Assembly (NCBI GenBank): GCA_946496115.1
Contig: CAMMFK010000015.1
Location: 1-21,835, forward strand
Direction of reading: 5' to 3'
Length of the DNA stretch: 21,835 nt
Source of the DNA: an uncultured Clostridium sp.
GTDB taxonomy: Bacteria > Bacillota > Clostridia > TANB77 > CAG-508
The notes beneath the pieces are model-generated. The model was given only the letters and a program-made list of their open reading frames with translations. It was not told where the DNA came from and did no database searches. Made by a program: the position numbers and the translations under genes. Shown here piece by piece: positions 14,691-21,835 of the stretch; the stretch's first letter is position 1; every line of letters starts with the position of its first letter.

Positions 14691-15728
14691 TTAATAAGTC
14701 TCTACCACATTAACCTCAAACTTACCCGGTTTCATGTTTTCATCAGGCTTAACTGCTATATCTACATCATACATTTCTTTTAATTTATTCAAATTCTCTT
14801 TTTTGTGACCTATTACATTGTTTACTGATTCTGGATTAACTGTTATTTCAACTTCTTTAACTTTCATGTTTATTTGTTTAATTTTCTCAGCAATGCTATC
14901 ATACCACATACTGTCCTCAACAAGTTGTCTAAATGCTGGATGATACGGACCAGCTAAAACTTCACTGCCTTCTTTTTTTGGGTCAGTTATTTCATCTGTA
15001 TTTTGAAGTCCTACTCTTATAACATCAATCTTCTTTTTTCTAAACATGTATATTATTTCTTTGCAACGTTCTACTGCCTGCTCTACTGTAAGTGGTGTAT
15101 ACTCTCCATCTTTGTATTCCTCTGCTAGTGCTGTGTCTTTTATAACTAAAACCGGATATATTCTTACCATTTTAGGTTTTAGTTTAATTAAATCCTTTGC
15201 TGTATTTATTTCATCTAATTCAGTACTTTCTGGCAACCCTACCATCATTTGATGTCCTAATCTAAATCTATATCTTCTAATTAATTTTGATGCTTTTATT
15301 ACATCTTTAAATGTATGTCCTCTCTTGCTTTTTGCTAATATGTAATCATTAGATGATTGTACACCTAACTCAATTGTTTTAACTTTATATTTTTTTAGCA
15401 TTTTTAATATGTGTTTATTAATATAGTCTGGTCTCGTTGAAAGTCTAATGCTGTTTACTTTTTTGGCTTTTACATATTCATAAGCTGCTTCTAACAATTC
15501 TTTTTGTTTTTCTTCACTTATTCCTGTAAAACTTCCTCCAAAGAAGGCTACCTCTACATACTTACTATCATCTTTAAAGTTTTTTAAATAATATTCTATT
15601 GTTTCTTTAACATCTTTAGCTGTTACATTTGTTTCTTGACCTGTTATCTTCTTTTGACTACAAAAAGTACATTCCATTGGGCATCCTAAGTTTGGTACAA
15701 AAATTGGTATAATATATTCCTTTTTCAT
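14691..15728 (-). CDS. Elp3-like radical SAM protein
   Basis: A bacterial radical SAM protein of the Elp3-like group (COG1243). The cluster motif is C16/C20/C23 in GCPMECTFCSQKK, followed by FFGGSFTGI, LSTRPDYI and LGVQSSND, the SAM-domain signatures of the group. At 345 aa it has no C-terminal acetyltransferase domain, unlike eukaryotic Elp3, so tRNA uridine-34 modification cannot be assumed. In Clostridia this gene is typically found next to rnc, as here, which supports the family call rather than a function. The ATG is preceded by AGGAAGG at 7 nt. It starts 155 nt after rnc ends, and a palindromic element follows its stop codon. Confidence 0.88.
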   Translation of the reverse strand: MKKEYIIPIFVPNLGCPMECTFCSQKKITGQETNVTAKDVKETIEYYLKNFKDDSKYVEVAFFGGSFTGISEEKQKELLEAAYEYVKAKKVNSIRLSTRPDYINKHILKMLKKYKVKTIELGVQSSNDYILAKSKRGHTFKDVIKASKLIRRYRFRLGHQMMVGLPESTELDEINTAKDLIKLKPKMVRIYPVLVIKDTALAEEYKDGEYTPLTVEQAVERCKEIIYMFRKKKIDVIRVGLQNTDEITDPKKEGSEVLAGPYHPAFRQLVEDSMWYDSIAEKIKQINMKVKEVEITVNPESVNNVIGHKKENLNKLKEMYDVDIAVKPDENMKPGKFEVNVVETY

Positions 15729-15883
15729 ACTATAGCCTTCCTTTCTGACTAAAAAATCCTCACCCTATCTTTCTATTATGTTTTTCTTTTGTATTTTCAA
15801 AGCTAAAAACTAATTAAAATCATCTAACCTCCAAGTAATCTTTGTTACTTATGTTTTCTATATTTTCACATTAAGCTTGTGTT

Positions 15884-16552
15884 TTACTCTCCTAGTGCTA
15901 TTTTAGCAGCTTGCATTTCTGCTGATTTTTTACTTTTTCCTTTTCCAACAGCTAAAACTTCTCCATTGCATTTTACTTCTGCTGTAAAAGTTTTATCATG
16001 GTCTGGTCCTTCTTCATTTATAATTAAATATTCTATGTGTACATCTCCGTGCTTTTGCAATTTTTCTTGAAGAACTGTTTTATAGTCCTTCATACCTATG
16101 TGCATTGTAGCATATTGGGTTGCTTCCTTTAAATTTTCTATAATAAATTTTTCTGCTTCATTTAATCCACCATCAAAGTAAATTCCTGCTATAACCGCTT
16201 CTACACAATCTGCCATTATAGCATCTTTTCTATTGCCTCCATTTGCTTTTTCACTTTTGCCAACTAAAATGTAGTCATAGAACTTATGCTTTTTTGCAAC
16301 TTCTTTTAAGCTATCTTCACATACAACTTGTGCCCTTACTTTTGTAAGTTCACCTTCTGATAAATTTTCATATGTATTGTATAAATATTTACTTGATATA
16401 AACTCTAGTATACTATCTCCCAAAAATTCAAGTTTTTCATAGCTTTCTACATTATTTTCATTTGCATATGATGTATGTGTTAATGCTCTTTTTAAAAGCT
16501 CTTTATTTTTAAATTTATAGTTTATGCTTTTTTCAATTTCTTCTATATTCAT
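15884..16552 (-). CDS. rnc: Ribonuclease III
   Basis: Double-strand-specific endoribonuclease that processes rRNA precursors and structured RNAs. The catalytic domain carries the signature LEFLGDSILEF (E42, D46) and the second metal-binding pair in MADCVEAV (D115, E118). The C-terminal double-stranded-RNA-binding domain runs from about 153 to 222 and ends in the typical KGKSKKSAEMQAAKIAL. At 222 aa it is full length. GAGGA lies about 5 nt before the ATG. In many Firmicutes rnc directly follows acpP; here a 560-aa ATPase/nuclease gene lies between them, and smc/ftsY do not follow. Confidence 0.96.
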   Translation of the reverse strand: MNIEEIEKSINYKFKNKELLKRALTHTSYANENNVESYEKLEFLGDSILEFISSKYLYNTYENLSEGELTKVRAQVVCEDSLKEVAKKHKFYDYILVGKSEKANGGNRKDAIMADCVEAVIAGIYFDGGLNEAEKFIIENLKEATQYATMHIGMKDYKTVLQEKLQKHGDVHIEYLIINEEGPDHDKTFTAEVKCNGEVLAVGKGKSKKSAEMQAAKIALGE

Positions 16553-16647
16553 AGCTTCCTCGATTTCTTTTATTAATTTTAAGCAAGTTGCTGTCCTTTT
16601 TATTGCACATATTGCCTATTTTAATAAGCTGTTACTGTTTGCTTGCT

Positions 16648-18330
16648 TTATATTTTTTCTATGTATATTTTGTCATTTACTGTAACTATTGTGTACTTAT
16701 TTAATTTTTCAATGTCTTTCATCTCATCATAATTACTATATTTAATTATTTGTTCTTTTGCTTCTTTTTGTTTTTCTTTTAGTTTATTTTCTTCATTCTT
16801 TTTTAAATACTTAAATTCTATCATTACACTATTGTATCCTTTACTTCTGTCTCTTGGGACTAATAGTATGTCTGGATATTCTCTTTGTACTTCTAATTCG
16901 GATTTTACATTGTATATTTTTAAGTTCATTGATATACAGTAGAATATTAATTTTATATATTTTTCATCAAATCTTTGGTAATCTCTGTTTGATAGATTTT
17001 TTAAATATTTTTGTAATATTTCTGTTATTTTATCTATTTTTCCTTCTAATGCTAGTTGTCTTAATATTTCATTATATTCATCATTGTCTATGCTCATTTG
17101 TGCTTGATCGTCCAACAATTTAATAAAGTAGTCTGAATATATTTCCCTCATTACTTTATTTGGCACTTTTAGCTCTGGCATTCCAAGTTCTTCACCTACT
17201 ATTGTTAAGTATCCTAAATAATATAACATAGAAACCAAGTCTGTGTCTGTAAATTCCATTGCTGGATTAAACTTTTGTGTTATTTCAGACAATATGCCTT
17301 CACCTGATACTGTTTTTTCAATTATTTCAGCACGTTTCTCTCCTTTGCATAAGTCTAGCATTTTTCCGATTTTGCTATAATCGCTTGCTATGTTTACATC
17401 TACTAAACTATCTGGCATCCTTTTTAATCTTACTTCATTGCTCAAAAAATATAAACACATATTTGAATTATATATTCTTTCTTTTCCATTTATAGAAAAT
17501 TTATATCCATCGTAATTTTCACGCATTATTGGCAATAACACATTTTGCTCTTCTTTAGAAATTTCTTGAACATCCATCAATTTCATAAGTTCTTCTTCTG
17601 TAAATCCTAGCATTCCGTTAAAATCTTCATCTTTAGTAATGTCAGTGCTAATGTTAAACCCAGATGTTAAACTATCTAATGTGATTGGTGCTACACCTGT
17701 TATAAATATTCTATCTACTACAGTTTCTGTTCCTTCTTTTAATATCTCATACCATTTTCTAACTTTCCCATTTTTTGAAAGTAATGTTTTGAACTGATCT
17801 GTATTAAATCCTAATAGCTCGTTAGCAAAATGATCATATTCATCTATTATAACATAAATCTTATCATTTGCTCTTTGTATATTAAAAGCCTTTATTAAAT
17901 TATCCAATATATTTTCCGCATCATCATTTTCATTTATATAAAAGTCTAGTCCATATTTTTCAACGAAAAATCTTATTGAAGAAATAGTCTTGCTTTTAAA
18001 ACCTTTCATCGTCATCTCTTCATTTGATGTATCTATTCCTGAAAAATTAAATCTTAGTATATGATAACTATTTTTTAAGCTCGTTGGATTTTTGCCTATG
18101 TATGTATCTTTATAAAGTTCTTCAAATTTATCTTTCTTTTTTACGTCATAGTAATTTTCTATAGTGCTAGTAAATAAAGTTTTTCCAAATTTTCTTGGAC
18201 GTAGAAGCATTATATATGGTTGTGGTAAATCTTCCAACTTTTCTATATACATTGTTTTATCTACATAGTAATAATTATTTGTTTTTATTCTTTCATAATC
18301 ACTTATACCATATGGCAACTTTTTTATCAT
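16648..18330 (-). CDS. AAA-ATPase-like/PD-(D/E)XK nuclease protein (DUF1703 type)
   Basis: A member of a family widespread in gut anaerobes, with unknown function. The N-terminal AAA-ATPase-like domain has LLRPRKFGKT (Walker A-like, K50/T51) and YVIIDEYD (Walker B, D163/E164), plus ITGVAPITLDSLTSGFN, a typical sensor-like segment. The C-terminal PD-(D/E)XK domain shows PDILL (D487) and MIEFKYLK (E505-x-K507). At 560 aa it is intact. It has its own promoter, and AAAGGA lies 10 nt before the ATG. The acpP terminator separates it from the upstream operon, so it looks like a separately transcribed insert. Proposed roles such as defence or mobile-element function are unproven. Confidence 0.87.
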   Translation of the reverse strand: MIKKLPYGISDYERIKTNNYYYVDKTMYIEKLEDLPQPYIMLLRPRKFGKTLFTSTIENYYDVKKKDKFEELYKDTYIGKNPTSLKNSYHILRFNFSGIDTSNEEMTMKGFKSKTISSIRFFVEKYGLDFYINENDDAENILDNLIKAFNIQRANDKIYVIIDEYDHFANELLGFNTDQFKTLLSKNGKVRKWYEILKEGTETVVDRIFITGVAPITLDSLTSGFNISTDITKDEDFNGMLGFTEEELMKLMDVQEISKEEQNVLLPIMRENYDGYKFSINGKERIYNSNMCLYFLSNEVRLKRMPDSLVDVNIASDYSKIGKMLDLCKGEKRAEIIEKTVSGEGILSEITQKFNPAMEFTDTDLVSMLYYLGYLTIVGEELGMPELKVPNKVMREIYSDYFIKLLDDQAQMSIDNDEYNEILRQLALEGKIDKITEILQKYLKNLSNRDYQRFDEKYIKLIFYCISMNLKIYNVKSELEVQREYPDILLVPRDRSKGYNSVMIEFKYLKKNEENKLKEKQKEAKEQIIKYSNYDEMKDIEKLNKYTIVTVNDKIYIEKI

Positions 18331-18390
18331 AATTATTAATTCCTTTCACAAGTTTTATTGCTTAAGTTATTAAACTGTTTTACATATATT

Positions 18391-18419
18391 ATACTACCAC
18401 AAATTCTAAGTTTTAACAA
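18391..18419 (-). promoter_or_regulatory. Promoter of the AAA-ATPase/nuclease gene
   Basis: On the minus strand, TTGTTA (18414-18419), a 17-nt spacer and TAGTAT (18391-18396). A perfect TATAAT overlaps at 18388-18393 and could be used with TTAAAA as -35, also at 17 nt. Confidence 0.6.
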
Positions 18420-18513
18420 TAGAAATACCAAGAAAAATCAAGATATTCCAATTAAGTCTACAGTTTTATAATATAAACATTTCTAAAGGTCAAAATACAT
18501 TCTCTAAAAATCA

Positions 18514-18543
18514 AAAACAGTACAGGTTTCCCCATACTGTTTT
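18514..18543 (-). terminator. Terminator after acpP
   Basis: AAAACAGTA (18535-18543 on the minus strand) pairs with TACTGTTTT (18514-18522) around a 12-nt loop that can add GG/CC pairs. It is followed by TGATTTTT. It lies about 30 nt after the acpP stop codon. Confidence 0.75.
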
Positions 18544-18571
18544 AATTTTACGCGTAAAAAATTTATATAAA

Positions 18572-18814
18572 TTAAGCTACGTGATCTTTTATGTAGTCAA
18601 CAACATCTCCTACTGTTACAACTTTTTCTGCATCACTATCTGGAATTTCCATATCAAATTCCTCTTCTAATGCCATTATAAGTTCAACTATGTCTAAAGA
18701 GTCTGCACCTAAATCATCTATGAAAGATGCTTCCATTGTTACTGATGTATCAGCTACACCTAGTTGCTCAACTATAATTTTCTTTACTTTTTCTAATATT
18801 TCTTCTGAACTCAT
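18572..18814 (-). CDS. acpP: Acyl carrier protein
   Basis: Carries growing acyl chains on a phosphopantetheine arm during type II fatty-acid synthesis. 80 aa, very acidic. The attachment site is S39 in DDLGADSLDIVEL. I use the ATG at 18814, because the longer frame begins with a GTG that is part of the GGGGAGGTG ribosome site itself. It follows plsX, the acyltransferase that uses acyl-ACP, and has its own promoter as well as a terminator. Confidence 0.97.
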   Translation of the reverse strand: MSSEEILEKVKKIIVEQLGVADTSVTMEASFIDDLGADSLDIVELIMALEEEFDMEIPDSDAEKVVTVGDVVDYIKDHVA

Positions 18815-18854
18815 CAAGGTCACCTCCCCTCATTTGCGGTAAATTCATACAATT

Positions 18855-18883
18855 ACAATAATACATTCCTTTGGAAATGTCAA
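18855..18883 (-). promoter_or_regulatory. acpP promoter with a dyad in its spacer
   Basis: On the minus strand, a perfect -35 TTGACA (18878-18883), a 17-nt spacer and TATTGT (18855-18860). The spacer region holds an imperfect dyad (ACATTtCC-AAA-GGAATGT), which could be an operator for a lipid regulator. It does not match the FapR consensus that I know. Confidence 0.65.
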
Positions 18884-18989
18884 GCTATTTTTTAAAATAT
18901 TTTTTTGTACACTATTTTTTTCATAATTTTGGTAAGAATATGCTAATCTTCAAGTAGAAAACATGTGCACTTTTTAGCTATTTCAAGCC

Positions 18990-20063
18990 TTATTTAGCTT
19001 CTAGTTCAGCTATAAATTCTTTTATTTCACTCATTTTTTCTTTATTTGTTTGAGATTCATACACTTCGGTCAATTGGTCAACAGCCTTGTTTTTTACAAA
19101 TTGTTCTGCTTGTTTTACAGTAAATTTGAATAATTTTTCATCACTACTTCCATGTGCCTTAACTACTGGCTTTTGAACTCCTAGGAATAATGCTCCACCA
19201 TATTCTTTGTAATCCATTACTTTTGAGAATCTTTTAATTGCTGGCAAGCTTGGTATACTTCCTAGTTTAGTCCATATATTATGCATTAAACTTTCAACTA
19301 ATGACTTTTTAACTAATTTTCCTAATCCCTCTGTTGTTTTTAGGAATACATTTCCTGTAAATCCATCTGCTATTATAGCATCAACTGTACCTAAAAAGGC
19401 TTCTCTTCCTTCCATATTTCCTATAAAGTTTATATTTAAGTCTTTAGCATATTTAGTAAGTAGCTTATATGAATTTCTTACTAGTTCATTTCCTTTTGTT
19501 TCTTCTGTTCCTATATTAAGTAGACCTATTCTTGGTGATTCTATTCCTAATGTGTTGTGCATGTATATGCTAGACATTTGAGCAAATTGTAGTAAGTTTA
19601 TAGGCTTACAGTTAGTATTTGCACCGCAATCCATTAAAACCAATCTTCCATGATATGAAGGTAATATTCCAGCTAGTGCTGGCCTGTCTACACCTTTAAT
19701 TCTTCCTACTAAAAGTGTAGCACCTGTTAAAAGTGCACCAGAATTACCGGCAGATATGAATACATCGCCGTCTCCTTGTTTTAACATATTAAATCCTACA
19801 ACCATTGATGAATCTTTTTTATTCTTGATTGCCTGTGTAGGTACATCTTCCATTTCTATTGTTTCTGTTGCATTATGTATTTTTAGTCTTGGAGATATTT
19901 CTTCTATTTCTTTACCGTAAAATTCTTTTATTTTACTTCTTATAACATCCTCTTTGCCTATAAGTACAACTTCTGCTTCTACTTCATTTATTGCACTTAC
20001 TGCACCTTTTATATTGGCATCTGGAGCATTGTCTCCACCCATTGCGTCTAATAGTATTTTCAT
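18990..20063 (-). CDS. plsX: Phosphate acyltransferase PlsX
   Basis: Converts acyl-ACP to acyl-phosphate for the PlsY step of phosphatidic-acid synthesis; a peripheral membrane enzyme. Signature segments: MKILLDAMGGDNAP at the start, FISAGNSGALLTGA near 103-116, VLMDCGANTNCKP, GLLNIGTEETKGN, IADGFTGNVFLKTTEG and GGALFLGVQKPVVKAHGSS. 357 aa, slightly longer than many homologues, with the excess at a charged C-terminus. AGGGGG lies 4 nt before the ATG. Its promoter is close upstream and acpP follows, the usual Firmicute order. Confidence 0.96.
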   Translation of the reverse strand: MKILLDAMGGDNAPDANIKGAVSAINEVEAEVVLIGKEDVIRSKIKEFYGKEIEEISPRLKIHNATETIEMEDVPTQAIKNKKDSSMVVGFNMLKQGDGDVFISAGNSGALLTGATLLVGRIKGVDRPALAGILPSYHGRLVLMDCGANTNCKPINLLQFAQMSSIYMHNTLGIESPRIGLLNIGTEETKGNELVRNSYKLLTKYAKDLNINFIGNMEGREAFLGTVDAIIADGFTGNVFLKTTEGLGKLVKKSLVESLMHNIWTKLGSIPSLPAIKRFSKVMDYKEYGGALFLGVQKPVVKAHGSSDEKLFKFTVKQAEQFVKNKAVDQLTEVYESQTNKEKMSEIKEFIAELEAK

Positions 20064-20113
20064 GTTTCCCCCTTGTACACTTCAATATATAGTTAGTTAA
20101 TTAATATGCAATT

Positions 20114-20142
20114 ATAATATAACTTATATCAAAATAAGTCAA
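20114..20142 (-). promoter_or_regulatory. plsX promoter
   Basis: On the minus strand, TTGACT (20137-20142), a 17-nt spacer and TATTAT (20114-20119). The leader is about 45 nt. Confidence 0.8.
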
Positions 20143-20173
20143 GTTTTTTTACGTTTTGGTCCGTCCCCAAAGG

Positions 20174-20200
20174 AAAAAAAGCGAGCCATTTAAGGCCCGC
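20174..20200 (-). terminator. Terminator of the rplJ-rplL operon
   Basis: On the minus strand GCGGGCC (20194-20200), a 6-nt loop, GGCTCGC (20181-20187; one G.U pair) and seven T. It lies just after the rplL stop codon. Confidence 0.9.
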
Positions 20201-20216
20201 CCTTAATTTACAATTA

Positions 20217-20585
20217 TTATTGTAATTCAACTGTTGCGCCAGCTTCTTCAAATTTCTTTTTCATTTCTTCTGCGTCAGCTTTTGCTACGTTTTCTTTAAC
20301 TGTTTTTGGAGCTCCATCAACTAAGTCTTTAGCTTCTTTTAATCCTAATCCTGTAGCGTCTCTAACTACTTTGATTACTTGGATTTTGTTTGCTCCTACT
20401 TCTTTTAATACAACATTGAAGTTGCTCTTTTCTTCAGCTGCTCCTGCTGCTGCGCCACCTGCTACTGGTGCTGCAACTGCAGCTGCAGATACTCCATATT
20501 TTTCTTCAATTTTCTTTACTAAGTCAGCTAATTCAACTACTGTTAAGCTGTCTATAGATTCTAATAATTCATCAACTTTTGCCAT
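20217..20585 (-). CDS. rplL: Ribosomal protein L7/L12
   Basis: Stalk protein of the 50S subunit that recruits translation GTPases. 122 aa: an N-terminal dimerisation helix region (1-32), an alanine/glycine hinge (about 33-50, AAAVAAPVAGGAAAGAA) and a C-terminal globular domain with VIKVVRDATGLGLKEAKDLVD. AGGAGG lies 9 nt before the ATG. The gap of about 213 bp from rplJ is longer than usual. It is AT-rich and contains a small hairpin (20672-20688). Confidence 0.97.
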   Translation of the reverse strand: MAKVDELLESIDSLTVVELADLVKKIEEKYGVSAAAVAAPVAGGAAAGAAEEKSNFNVVLKEVGANKIQVIKVVRDATGLGLKEAKDLVDGAPKTVKENVAKADAEEMKKKFEEAGATVELQ

Positions 20586-20671
20586 TTTAATTTTCCTCCT
20601 TTAAATTTTTAATTTTTTGAAAATCTTTGATTTTCCTTAATTTTTTTAAATGCTTTCTAACATTTCAATTT

Positions 20672-20688
20672 GTGAATTGGCTATTCAC
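20672..20688. other. Small hairpin between rplJ and rplL
   Basis: GTGAAT (20672-20677), a 5-nt loop and ATTCAC (20683-20688). There is no U-tract, so it is not a terminator. It may mark an mRNA processing or stability site between the two stalk-protein genes. Confidence 0.35.
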
Positions 20689-20798
20689 GTATTTTGCAGT
20701 TTTCCTGCTAATTGTTTTTAATTTGTTTTCATTATTTAATTTTCAAATTTTATAATTAACTAATGATTTAAAATTTTGAAGATTTAAAGCATTTTTAG

Positions 20799-21356
20799 TT
20801 ATGCTTTTACTTCTTCTGTAACTTCTGCCTTTGCTTCTTCAGCTACTGGGCTATCTCCTTCTGCTTCTTTTTTGTTCTTAACTTGGTCAAGTGCAACAGC
20901 AAGTTTTGAAATAGTTCCAAGTAAGCTTCCAGCAAGTTTTGCAAGAAGTTCTTCTCTTGATGGTAATTGAGCAAGTGTTATTAATTCTTCAACGCTTGTT
21001 ACTTTTCCATCTATTATTCCACCTTTAATTTTGTAATTTTCATTTTCTTTTGAAAATTTATATATTGCTTTTAAAGGTTGTAAATAATCTTCTTTTGCTG
21101 ATACTACAGCTGTTGGTCCTTCTAATACATTATCTAGTCCAGATTCATTGTTAGCATCAAGAGCTCTTTTAATTATGTTATTTTTTATAACTTTAAGTTC
21201 TCCATTAACTTCTCTAATGTTCTTTCTTAATTTTGTATCAGCTTCAACAGTTGTTCCTCTGTAATCTACTAAAAGTACTAGCTTTGCATCTTTAATATGG
21301 TCTGCTAATTCTTTTACTTTTGCTTCTTTCATTGCTATAACGTCTTTGTTTGCCAT
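20799..21356 (-). CDS. rplJ: Ribosomal protein L10
   Basis: Forms the base of the L7/L12 stalk and represses its own operon by binding the leader RNA. 185 aa from the ATG at 21356. The longer frame begins at a GTG that is part of the AGGAGGTG ribosome site, so the ATG is the better start. Family features: VLLVDYRGTTV, LRKNIREVNGELKVIKNNIIKRAL and LEGPTAVV in the N-terminal half, LPSREELLAKLAGSLLG in the stalk-binding helix, and an acidic tail. It is preceded by a recognisable L10 leader. Confidence 0.96.
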   Translation of the reverse strand: MANKDVIAMKEAKVKELADHIKDAKLVLLVDYRGTTVEADTKLRKNIREVNGELKVIKNNIIKRALDANNESGLDNVLEGPTAVVSAKEDYLQPLKAIYKFSKENENYKIKGGIIDGKVTSVEELITLAQLPSREELLAKLAGSLLGTISKLAVALDQVKNKKEAEGDSPVAEEAKAEVTEEVKA

Positions 21357-21425
21357 TTTAGTTTTCACCTCCTAAGAATTTGCTTTTGCAAATGTTTTGC
21401 TAATATTTTTATTAGCACTTTTTAC

Positions 21426-21453
21426 ATTATATATGTGTATAATGAAAAATCAA
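21426..21453 (-). promoter_or_regulatory. Possible internal promoter before rplJ
   Basis: On the minus strand, TTGATT (21448-21453), a 16-nt spacer and TATAAT (21426-21431). It lies just after the attenuator and overlaps its stem, so transcripts from it would lack the L10 leader. It could be chance in AT-rich DNA. Confidence 0.4.
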
Positions 21454-21550
21454 CCTATATAGCCTTTTTCGAGACTAATAGGTTGAATTTACATTCTCCT
21501 TATCAGCCTCGGTAGGACTTATTTTTTGCCTACTGTCTATGGCTATTATA
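21450..21550 (-). promoter_or_regulatory. L10 (rplJ) leader with attenuator
   Basis: Minus-strand RNA contains GCCATAGACAGTAGGC and, 10 nt later, GTCCTACCGAGGC (21506-21543). This is the paired core of the ribosomal protein L10 leader family, where L10 with L7/L12 binds. It is followed by TCAACCTAT (21478-21486) and ATAGGTTGA (21450-21458), a 9-bp hairpin with a U-rich run that acts as terminator or attenuator. Two further hairpins lie before the rplJ ribosome site. Confidence 0.85.
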
Positions 21551-21552
21551 AA

Positions 21553-21835
21553 TTATTTTTGGTCTATATACAAACCAGGTCCCATTGTTGTTGCAATAGA
21601 AACGCTCTTAATGTATTGTCCTTTAGCTGCTGCTGGTTTAGCTTTTATAATTGCAGCCATGATTACATCATAGTTTTCTAATAATTTGTCTGCACCAAAT
21701 GAAACTTTTCCAAATCCTAAATGGATGATGTTACTTTTGTCTAATCTGTATTCAACTTTACCAGATTTGATTTCGTTTACTGCTTTTGTAACATCCATTG
21801 TTACTGTTCCTGATTTTGGGTTAGGCATTAATCCT
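21553..21835 (-). CDS. rplA: Ribosomal protein L1, C-terminal part (cut by window edge)
   Basis: The last 93 or so residues of L1, which binds 23S rRNA at the L1 stalk. The visible part includes GLMPNPKSGTVTMDVTKAV, AAAKGQYIKSVSIATTMGPG and GKVEYRLDK, all highly conserved in the family. The frame is open to the right edge (an upstream GL precedes the visible MPNPK), so the internal methionine is not the start. The L10 leader follows it, the usual order rplK-rplA-rplJ-rplL. Confidence 0.95.
   Translation of the reverse strand, partial: GLMPNPKSGTVTMDVTKAVNEIKSGKVEYRLDKSNIIHLGFGKVSFGADKLLENYDVIMAAIIKAKPAAAKGQYIKSVSIATTMGPGLYIDQK

Overview
The window looks like the chromosome of a low-GC Gram-positive bacterium of the class Clostridia, probably an uncultured gut lineage. 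The DNA is very AT-rich, Shine-Dalgarno sequences are strong (AGGAGG type), sigma-A promoters are near consensus with 17-nt spacers, and the housekeeping genes (RplA/J/L with an L10 leader, PlsX, AcpP, RNase III, AddB, Pth) are of clostridial type. Two gene families common in such genomes are present as single accessory genes: an Rpn-type nuclease and an AAA-ATPase/PD-(D/E)XK protein. No rRNA, tRNA, CRISPR array, insertion-sequence transposase or reverse transcriptase was seen.

Almost all genes are on the minus strand; reading from the right end in transcription order. (1) The 3' part of rplA, an L10-type leader with attenuator, rplJ, rplL and a terminator. (2) plsX with its own promoter, then acpP with its own promoter and terminator (fatty-acid and phospholipid synthesis). 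(3) An AAA-ATPase/nuclease gene with its own promoter, wedged between acpP and rnc. (4) rnc, an Elp3-like radical SAM gene, an 8-oxoguanine glycosylase gene, addB, pth and a short RNase E/G gene. Two different palindromic elements (about 119 and 126 bp) lie on either side of the glycosylase gene and create false N-terminal extensions of the downstream reading frames. (5) One plus-strand gene, an AMP-forming acyl-CoA ligase, converges on the RNase gene at a shared hairpin. (6) A membrane-anchored protein with a C-type-lectin-like C-terminus, then the Rpn-type nuclease. (7) A capA-like gene, rimO and a tiny membrane protein in one operon, then a small zinc-ribbon protein and a pair of opposed terminators at the left edge.

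The most unusual part is 4.9-6.4 kb. The membrane-anchored protein ends in a GC-rich, AGC/NNC-codon-rich segment (W333LASR...RPVVSL) that looks like the variable region of a diversity-generating retroelement target, though no reverse transcriptase or template repeat is in this window. Its 5' leader has a consensus promoter, a 38-codon leader ORF with a Shine-Dalgarno sequence, an (AT)9.5 tract inside that ORF, and a 24-bp hairpin that is fully paired only in the minus-strand RNA. The leader ORF's stop codon falls in the hairpin loop. Gaining or losing one AT unit would stop translation before the hairpin. This suggests, but does not prove, a phase-variable, translation-dependent attenuator controlling a hypervariable surface protein.
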